The notes under the pieces are model-generated. The model was not told the DNA's origin. It worked only from the letters and a program-made list of their open reading frames with translations, and ran no database searches. 10,482 nucleotides of DNA from Holosporales bacterium (lineage in GTDB: Bacteria > Pseudomonadota > Alphaproteobacteria > Caedimonadales > UBA9215): positions 1-10,482 of the forward strand of contig DOCA01000067.1 in NCBI GenBank assembly GCA_003503995.1. The letters are read 5' to 3'. Both the position numbers and the translations under genes were made by a program. This document shows, one piece after another, positions 5,872-10,482 of the stretch; the stretch's first letter is position 1; each line of letters starts with the position of its first letter.

Positions 5872-8577
5872 GTGGGTCGTTTTATCTCTTGGATTGTCAG
5901 CTTAACCATTGCAGGGCTCCTGCTAGGGGTCATTTTTGCAGCAGGCATTTTTTATTACTACGGGGCAGGGCTTCCCGATTACAAGACTCTTGCCTCCTAT
6001 GAACCTCCCGTGGTTTCAAGACTTTACTCCAGTGACGGTAAAGTTTTTGCGGAATATGCCCACGAAAAACGAATTTATGTGCCCCTTGATGTCGTACCAT
6101 CCCATGTACGTAACGCCTTTTTATCAGCAGAAGATAAAAACTTTTATTATCACTTTGGAATCGATATCCCCAGCATCATTGCAGCAGCCGTCACAAACGT
6201 AAAACGCATTGGAACCTCAAGACGTCCTGTGGGGGCCTCAACGATTACACAACAAGTCGCTAAGAACTTTTTACTTACAAAAATTTCCCATATGGTTTCC
6301 TTAGAACGTAAAATCAAGGAAGCTATTTTATCTCTCCGCATTGAAAAAGCGTACACAAAAGACTATATTTTTGAACTCTATTTAAACGAGGTTTACCTCG
6401 GAAGTCGCTCTTATGGTATTGCGGCAGCGGCTTTGAATTATTTTAACAAAAGCCTACAAGAGCTTACCATTGCAGAAGCCGCTTTTTTTGCCGCTCTTCC
6501 AAAAGCCCCCAGTCGCTATCACCCCAAACGTAATCCTAAGCTAACCTATGCCAGGCGGAATTGGGTCATTGATCGCATGCTCATTGATGGCGTGATTACG
6601 GAAGCAGAAGCAAAACAAGCAAAAGCCGAGAAAATTGTTTTACGAAAACGTAATCTGTCTTCTGTTGTGAAGGGAAACTACTTTGCCGAAGAAGTGCGTC
6701 GTGAACTTATTAAAAGTTTTGGGGAAAAGTCCGTTTATCAAGATGGCTATGTAGTGCGTACAACCCTTGATCCACGCCTGCAAAAAATTGCCGAAGAAAC
6801 GCTCCAAGACGGCTTAACAACTTATGATCGAAATCACGGGTGGCGCGGCGTGATAACTCACCTATCCCTTAATCAAGGAGATACTCTAGGTGAGGGAGAA
6901 ACCGCTCTTTGGGTTAAGCCTTTGGAAGGTGTTGTTCAACCTGCTGGTATGGGGGAATGGCAGCTTGCTGTTGTCTTAGGAATTGACTCAGGCGCTGTGA
7001 AAATTGGTTTTGTCGATGGTAGCATTGGCTATATTACGCTGTCGGAGATGAAATGGGCAAGGCGCTGGATTAATGATGAAGCTCGGGGCGATGTGATTCG
7101 GCACCCCAAACAAGTCTTAAAAGTTGGAGATGTTATTTTAGCAGATGTTCTCTATGAAAAGATAAAAAAAGAAAAACCGAAAAAAGGCGAAAAGTCTGAA
7201 AAAGACGATAAAGAAGATATCCAAGAATCTGTTTTAGCGATGCATAAAGGAAAGCAAGCCTTTAAGCTCTGCCAAATTCCTGCAGTTTCAGGAGCAATTG
7301 TTGCTATGGATCCAACGACTGGACGTGTTTTAGCCATGCAGGGCGGCTATAGTTTCGAGCTCAGCCAGTTCAACCGAGCCACTCAAGCCATGCGTCAAAC
7401 AGGTTCGGCTTTTAAACCTTTCTCTTATATTGCGGCCTTTGAAAAAGGTCTGACGCCTTCAACGGTTTTAGAAGACACACCTTTGGCCATTGATCTTGGC
7501 TATGGTCTTGGAATTTGGCGCCCTAAGAACTGGGACGAGAAATTCAAAGGTCCTATTACGATACGTCGCAGTTTTGAGCTCTCTCGAAATGTGGCAGCCA
7601 TTCGCATGGTTCACGAATTAGTCGGCATGAAAAACGTTGTAGACGTGGCTAAGCGCTTTAATGTGGATCGGGACATGCCCGTACAACTTTCTGGTGTCTT
7701 AGGAGCTAGCGAAACAACGCTTCTAAGATTAACGGCAGCCTATGCCATGATTGCCAATGGTGGCAAGCTGGTGGCTCCGTCCTTTTTTGATCATGTACAA
7801 GACCGCCGAGGCAAGACTGTTTTAGTGAATAGTTACGACCTCTGTGAAGGCTGCGACTCTAACGACCCCAATATTCTCCCGCTGTTGAGAGATTTACGCC
7901 CTCAAGTCACAGACCCTGTTTCTGCCTATCAAATGACCAGTCTTTTACGGGGTGCTGTTGAGCGAGGCCTTGGCCGTACCATGAAATCCATTCCTCATCA
8001 GGTTGTGGTTAAATCTGGTACTACCAATGACTACCGAGATGCGTGGATGATGGGCTATTCCCCAACCCTAGTTCTTGGTGTTTATGTTGGTTTTGATACG
8101 CCGCGCACCCTTGGTAGAAAACATTATGGTACCAAAGTATCCGGCCCTATTTTCAAAAACTTTATGGAGAGAGCGTTAAAAGATGCTGCTGAGGTTCCCT
8201 TTAAAATGCCGAAAGGTGTTAAATTAGTTCGGGTAAATGCCTTTACCGGTGGCAAGGCCCAAGGCGGTGAACCCAACACCATTTATGAAGCCTTTAGACC
8301 TGGCACAGAAGTCACTCAAGCTTATAACGTCCCCCATTGGGACGGAGAGCACGAACAAGCTGGAGAAGACGGCGGTGAACATAGCGGTGAGGGCGGTGGT
8401 TATCCTCAAAATCTCTATGGCAGCCCCTTTGCGCCAATGCCTGGTTCTAGAGCAACATACCCTCAAACCGCTCCGAACAATGGGGGCGCAGCAGGCGAAA
8501 AACCTTCCCCCTATAGATCCTCTCCAAGGCTTCCTTCAAATAGTGGGGATGTCTCTGGCACGGGTGGTTTGTACTAG
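5872..8577 (+). CDS. mrcA: Penicillin-binding protein 1A, bifunctional glycosyltransferase/transpeptidase
   Basis: A class A PBP that polymerises lipid II into glycan strands and crosslinks their peptides on the periplasmic face. It has 901 residues from GTG 5872, with AGGA 7 bases upstream. One membrane anchor lies at about 6-30. The GT51 domain (about 50-235) has catalytic Glu87 in AEDKNFYYHFG, GASTITQQVAKN at 121-132 and the second Glu173 in LNEVYLG. An OB-like insert (about 320-425) and a Lys/Glu-rich linker (about 428-450) precede the transpeptidase. This carries SAFK with nucleophile Ser512, the SxN motif SRN at 571-573 and KSGT at 714-717. A CEGC pair sits at 658-661. The last 80 residues are low-complexity (Gly, Pro, His, Glu, Ser), which is longer than needed for catalysis. 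It is translated from the amiC operon. In many Alphaproteobacteria prfB follows mrcA; here a convergent SDR gene does. Confidence 0.97.
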   Translation: MGRFISWIVSLTIAGLLLGVIFAAGIFYYYGAGLPDYKTLASYEPPVVSRLYSSDGKVFAEYAHEKRIYVPLDVVPSHVRNAFLSAEDKNFYYHFGIDIPSIIAAAVTNVKRIGTSRRPVGASTITQQVAKNFLLTKISHMVSLERKIKEAILSLRIEKAYTKDYIFELYLNEVYLGSRSYGIAAAALNYFNKSLQELTIAEAAFFAALPKAPSRYHPKRNPKLTYARRNWVIDRMLIDGVITEAEAKQAKAEKIVLRKRNLSSVVKGNYFAEEVRRELIKSFGEKSVYQDGYVVRTTLDPRLQKIAEETLQDGLTTYDRNHGWRGVITHLSLNQGDTLGEGETALWVKPLEGVVQPAGMGEWQLAVVLGIDSGAVKIGFVDGSIGYITLSEMKWARRWINDEARGDVIRHPKQVLKVGDVILADVLYEKIKKEKPKKGEKSEKDDKEDIQESVLAMHKGKQAFKLCQIPAVSGAIVAMDPTTGRVLAMQGGYSFELSQFNRATQAMRQTGSAFKPFSYIAAFEKGLTPSTVLEDTPLAIDLGYGLGIWRPKNWDEKFKGPITIRRSFELSRNVAAIRMVHELVGMKNVVDVAKRFNVDRDMPVQLSGVLGASETTLLRLTAAYAMIANGGKLVAPSFFDHVQDRRGKTVLVNSYDLCEGCDSNDPNILPLLRDLRPQVTDPVSAYQMTSLLRGAVERGLGRTMKSIPHQVVVKSGTTNDYRDAWMMGYSPTLVLGVYVGFDTPRTLGRKHYGTKVSGPIFKNFMERALKDAAEVPFKMPKGVKLVRVNAFTGGKAQGGEPNTIYEAFRPGTEVTQAYNVPHWDGEHEQAGEDGGEHSGEGGGYPQNLYGSPFAPMPGSRATYPQTAPNNGGAAGEKPSPYRSSPRLPSNSGDVSGTGGLY

Positions 8578-9360
8578 CTAGTAACTGCGATGGAACCCTC
8601 CATCTAAAGGGATATTTACACCTGTCATATGATCCGAATCCTTTGACAGTAAAAAGGAAACAACGTGGGCAATTTGTTGAGGGGTTGCGTAGTTTTTAAG
8701 AGGGATATTGTCTACTTCTGAAGCCAGCTGAGTCTTATATTCACGTCCATTTTCTTTGGCCCGCTTTTTAATGCCTTCTTTAAAAGAGCCTGTCAAAGTA
8801 CCTCCCAAAGCAATTGTATTCACATGAATCTTATCTTTAGCAAGAGTGCGTGCAAGGCCCTTGGCTTGTCCCAACCACATCATCCGCAAAACCGAAAAAT
8901 GCTGGTGAGCATCTAAAGCGCTAACAGAAGTAAGCCCACCAATGATAACAATTTTTCCGCCTGATTGAAGGTGAGGGATGGCAACACGCAAAGCTTCTAA
9001 GGGTCCAATAAACCCTTCATTGAAACACTCTCGCCAGTCGTCGGCTTTTGGTAAGTAATGAGATCCAAGGCGAGGGCGGGGCGTAATAACAACAATCCCA
9101 TCTAGTTTCCTTCCCTGTAGTTTTTCCTCAAGATCTTGTGTTGATTTTGTGTAATCTAAGTTGATTATAGTACTGTCTTCAAACTCTTTGAGCTTTTGAA
9201 GGTTTCGAGCTGTTAAGAATAAGTGATGATTTTTTTGCTGCAAATGCTTTGCAACTCCCTGACCTAACTGACTAGAAGCATTGAGAATCAAAATATTATT
9301 GGCCTCAAGAAGTTTGGGGCAACAGAACATAAAAAGAGAGAGTAAAAATATCTTTTTCAT
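8578..9360 (-). CDS. SDR-like Rossmann-fold protein with N-terminal signal peptide and degenerate active site
   Basis: The 260-residue product has the overall plan of classical short-chain dehydrogenases: a Rossmann start ILILNASSQLGQG (23-35), IHVNTIALGGTLTG after the catalytic helix, and a C-terminal HMTGVNIPLDGG. Several key residues differ. The first Gly of TGxxxGxG is Asn, the NNAG position reads ITPRP (92-96), and in my alignment the YxxxK pair becomes RMMWL (159-163). The FSVLRMM...GLARTLA pattern resembles an SDR branch that has SNxxR instead of YxxxK, in which activity is uncertain. Residues 1-20 (MKKI, a Leu/Phe-rich core, LLEA) look like a cleavable signal peptide, which is unusual because NAD(P) is not normally available in the periplasm. 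ATG 9360 is firmly set by AAGGA nine bases upstream. It has its own promoter and converges on mrcA with adjacent stop codons. Substrate and role are unknown. Confidence 0.88.
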   Translation of the reverse strand: MKKIFLLSLFMFCCPKLLEANNILILNASSQLGQGVAKHLQQKNHHLFLTARNLQKLKEFEDSTIINLDYTKSTQDLEEKLQGRKLDGIVVITPRPRLGSHYLPKADDWRECFNEGFIGPLEALRVAIPHLQSGGKIVIIGGLTSVSALDAHQHFSVLRMMWLGQAKGLARTLAKDKIHVNTIALGGTLTGSFKEGIKKRAKENGREYKTQLASEVDNIPLKNYATPQQIAHVVSFLLSKDSDHMTGVNIPLDGGFHRSY

Positions 9361-9369
9361 GGTAAAAAA

Positions 9370-9374
9370 TCCTT
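9370..9374 (-). promoter_or_regulatory. Shine-Dalgarno AAGGA for the SDR gene
   Basis: AAGGA lies nine bases upstream of ATG 9360. It fixes the start at the Met that begins the signal-peptide-like segment and argues against an internal start that would remove it. Confidence 0.65.
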
Positions 9375-9385
9375 GTTTTTTTCAA

Positions 9386-9418
9386 ACTCTAGCAAACCAG
9401 CAGAAAGAAACAAGGCTT
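9386..9418 (-). promoter_or_regulatory. Candidate promoter of the SDR gene with extended -10 TGCTAGAGT
   Basis: On the minus strand TTGTTT (about 9413-9408) is followed 16 bases later by TAGAGT (9391-9386), preceded by TGC as in extended -10 promoters. The 14-base core TTTGCTAGAGTTTG is identical to the one upstream of secG. A start point near 9379 leaves a leader of about 20 bases that just accommodates the Shine-Dalgarno. Confidence 0.5.
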
Positions 9419-9507
9419 TGGTCCTTATGGAATTTCAGTGCATTGGAGGCTGCGCACAGATATCTGAAGACAAAATTAGAAGCATTGCGGATAAAGGCTA
9501 ACATTAC

Positions 9508-9553
9508 AAAAAAGCCTCGAGTACAAAGCCTCCAAACTTGAGGGCTTTTTTTT
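9508..9553. terminator. Bidirectional rho-independent terminator
   Basis: A long stem pairs 9508-9522 with 9536-9551 (AAAAAAGCC-TCGAGT against ACTTGAGGGCTTTTTT), with one bulged base and one G-U pair around a 13-base loop. T8 follows on the plus strand (9546-9553), and the A6 on the other side gives T6 on the minus strand. It insulates secG–pyrG from upstream plus-strand transcription. The nearest upstream plus-strand gene is mrcA, about 930 bases away. Confidence 0.85.
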
Positions 9554-9582
9554 GCTCACTTTTCGCTGTCTTTTTTTAAGGA

Positions 9583-9597
9583 GATTTGCTAGAGTTT
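9583..9597 (+). promoter_or_regulatory. Candidate secG–pyrG promoter with extended -10 TGCTAGAGT
   Basis: TTTGCTAGAGTTTG at about 9585-9598 repeats the core found before the SDR gene. The -10 would be TAGAGT (9590-9595), preceded by TGC. The -35 region is poor (TGTCTT at 17 bases), consistent with an extended -10 promoter. It lies just after the terminator and about 35 bases before the secG ATG. Confidence 0.5.
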
Positions 9598-9629
9598 GGA
9601 TGTGTTTATTTACAGTTTAAGAGGATCTA

Positions 9630-9995
9630 ATGATTAGTACGGTTTTGCTTGTGGTTCATATTGTTTTTGTGGCCATTATGATTGGGCTTATTTTGCTTCA
9701 AAAAAGTGAAGGCGGCGGCCTTGGAATGGGCGGTGGTGGCTTGATGACAGCCCGTGGAACAGCGAACTTATTGACCCGTTCAACGGCCGTGATGGCAACA
9801 CTTTTCTTTGTATCTACTCTTGTGTTAGCTATGAACTTTAAAGGGTCAAAAAGCTCTGAATCTATTTTAGATGCTGCATCCACAAAGGACCAAGCTCCAA
9901 AAGAAATGCCTGCTGTTGATCACTCAAAGCCAGCCTTACCAACAGAGCCTGAAGCACCAGCAACACCCGCTGCGCCAACAACACCTGCTAAATAA
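9630..9995 (+). CDS. secG: Preprotein translocase subunit SecG
   Basis: SecG is the small accessory subunit of the SecYEG channel in the inner membrane and assists SecA-driven export. The 121-residue product has two membrane segments (about 3-23 and 51-70). Between them is the family's Gly-rich cytoplasmic loop (SEGGGLGMGGGGLM), then TARGTANLLTRSTA before the second segment. The tail after about residue 75 is a Pro/Ala/Thr-rich extension, common in alphaproteobacterial SecG and probably unstructured. GAGGA ends four bases before ATG 9630. pyrG follows after 38 bases with no terminator between, so the two are probably cotranscribed. tpiA, which often precedes secG in Alphaproteobacteria, is absent from this window. 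Confidence 0.95.
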   Translation: MISTVLLVVHIVFVAIMIGLILLQKSEGGGLGMGGGGLMTARGTANLLTRSTAVMATLFFVSTLVLAMNFKGSKSSESILDAASTKDQAPKEMPAVDHSKPALPTEPEAPATPAAPTTPAK

Positions 9996-10033
9996 GACAG
10001 CTGAAATTTTTAACCTGAAGAGTCGCTTTTATA

Positions 10034-10482
10034 ATGAGTCCTAAAATTATTTTTGTAACCGGTGGTGTCCTATCTTCTTTAGGAAAAGGCATCTCCGCTG
10101 CAAGCTTAGGGGCTTTACTTGAAGCACGGGGATATAAGGTTCGTTTACGTAAATTTGAACCTTATTTAAATGTTGACCCGGGGACCATGAGCCCTTTTCA
10201 ACATGGTGAAGTTTACGTGACTGAAGACGGAGGGGAAACAGACCTCGATTTAGGTCATTATGAGCGCTTTACCTCCCTTAACACACGACGTTGTGATGCG
10301 GTCTCAACGGGGCAAATTTACTCAAAAGTCATTGCCAAGGAACGCCACGGGGACTACCTTGGGGCAACAATCCAAGTCATTCCCCATATTACCAATGAAA
10401 TTAAAGAACATATCACCCACAATATCGAAGATGACATTGATTTTTTGATTTGTGAAATTGGAGGAACTGTTGGTGATATTGA
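10034..10482 (+). CDS. pyrG: CTP synthase, N-terminal part (3' truncated by the window edge)
   Basis: PyrG converts UTP to CTP using ATP and glutamine-derived ammonia in the cytoplasm. The frame runs from ATG 10034 to the window edge, 149 codons, all in the synthetase (amidoligase) domain; the C-terminal glutaminase domain lies outside. Recognisable motifs are FVTGGVLSSLGKGIS (7-21, P-loop with Lys18), Lys40, NVDPGTMSP (46-54), QHGEVYVTEDGGETDLDLGHYERF with Mg-binding Asp72, GDYLGATIQVIPHIT, and CEIGGTVGDI with Glu141, equivalent to E. coli Glu140. Small departures from the usual sequence are KFEP for KxDP at 40-43 and GGETD for GAETD. The Shine-Dalgarno is weak (GAAGAG, about 10 bases upstream), so translation may depend partly on the secG message. 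Confidence 0.97.
   Translation, partial: MSPKIIFVTGGVLSSLGKGISAASLGALLEARGYKVRLRKFEPYLNVDPGTMSPFQHGEVYVTEDGGETDLDLGHYERFTSLNTRRCDAVSTGQIYSKVIAKERHGDYLGATIQVIPHITNEIKEHITHNIEDDIDFLICEIGGTVGDI

Noticed and set aside
8237..8581. Overlapping plus-strand ORF of 114 codons inside the 3' end of mrcA
   Set aside because: It is a frame shadow of the low-complexity mrcA tail; mrcA continues intact through the same region.
9281..9541. Plus-strand ORF of 86 codons ending in the terminator
   Set aside because: It overlaps the SDR start and its promoter in antisense, runs into the terminator stem, and has no Shine-Dalgarno or domain character.
1..10482. A hidden multi-gene novel system (defence, toxin-antitoxin, retron, secretion island)
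   Set aside because: All substantial ORFs fall into core or envelope functions in familiar gene order, with no transposase, integrase, att-like repeats or clearly foreign composition.

Overview
The window looks like ordinary chromosome from a low-GC member of the Alphaproteobacteria. The evidence is the gene order (rne divergent from an amiC–mrcA pair; secG followed by pyrG), an alphaproteobacterial-type RNase E with an acidic insertion in its S1 domain, and AT-rich codon use. An obligately host-associated lineage such as Holosporales or a relative would fit, but that is inference from composition and style only. I see no mobile elements, CRISPR arrays, tRNA or rRNA genes, and no multi-gene accessory or defence system.

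Layout. Positions 2-232 (+) hold the 3' end of a small lipoprotein gene, cut by the window edge. Convergent to it is an exported M48 zinc metalloprotease with C-terminal TPR-like repeats (306-1667, -), which probably starts at a rare ATT codon. Upstream of it on the same strand is rne (1750-4059, -). A 537-bp gene-free region (4060-4596) separates rne from the divergent amiC–mrcA pair. It must hold the promoters and 5' leaders for both directions and contains several inverted repeats. amiC (4597-5859, +) encodes an exported AMIN-domain N-acetylmuramoyl-L-alanine amidase. Twelve bases later mrcA (5872-8577, +) encodes a bifunctional class A penicillin-binding protein. Facing it, stop codon against stop codon, is a short-chain-dehydrogenase-like gene (8578-9360, -) with an apparent signal peptide and a degenerate active site. 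A 269-bp gap (9361-9629) holds a bidirectional terminator and two promoters that share a 14-base core. The window ends with secG (9630-9995, +) and the first 149 codons of pyrG (10034 to the edge, +).

How the genes fit together. amiC and mrcA are a cell-wall pair: the synthase polymerises and crosslinks peptidoglycan, and the amidase cleaves the stem peptides off it during cell separation. The M48 protease and the edge lipoprotein are also envelope proteins, and SecG belongs to the translocon that exports such proteins. RNase E (RNA turnover) and PyrG (CTP synthesis) are housekeeping.

The items most worth a second look are the ATT start of the M48 gene, the signal-peptide-bearing SDR without a recognisable catalytic Tyr/Lys, the repeated extended -10 promoter core, a terminator with no obvious gene upstream of it, and the structured leader region of rne. 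None of these amounts to a clear new system.
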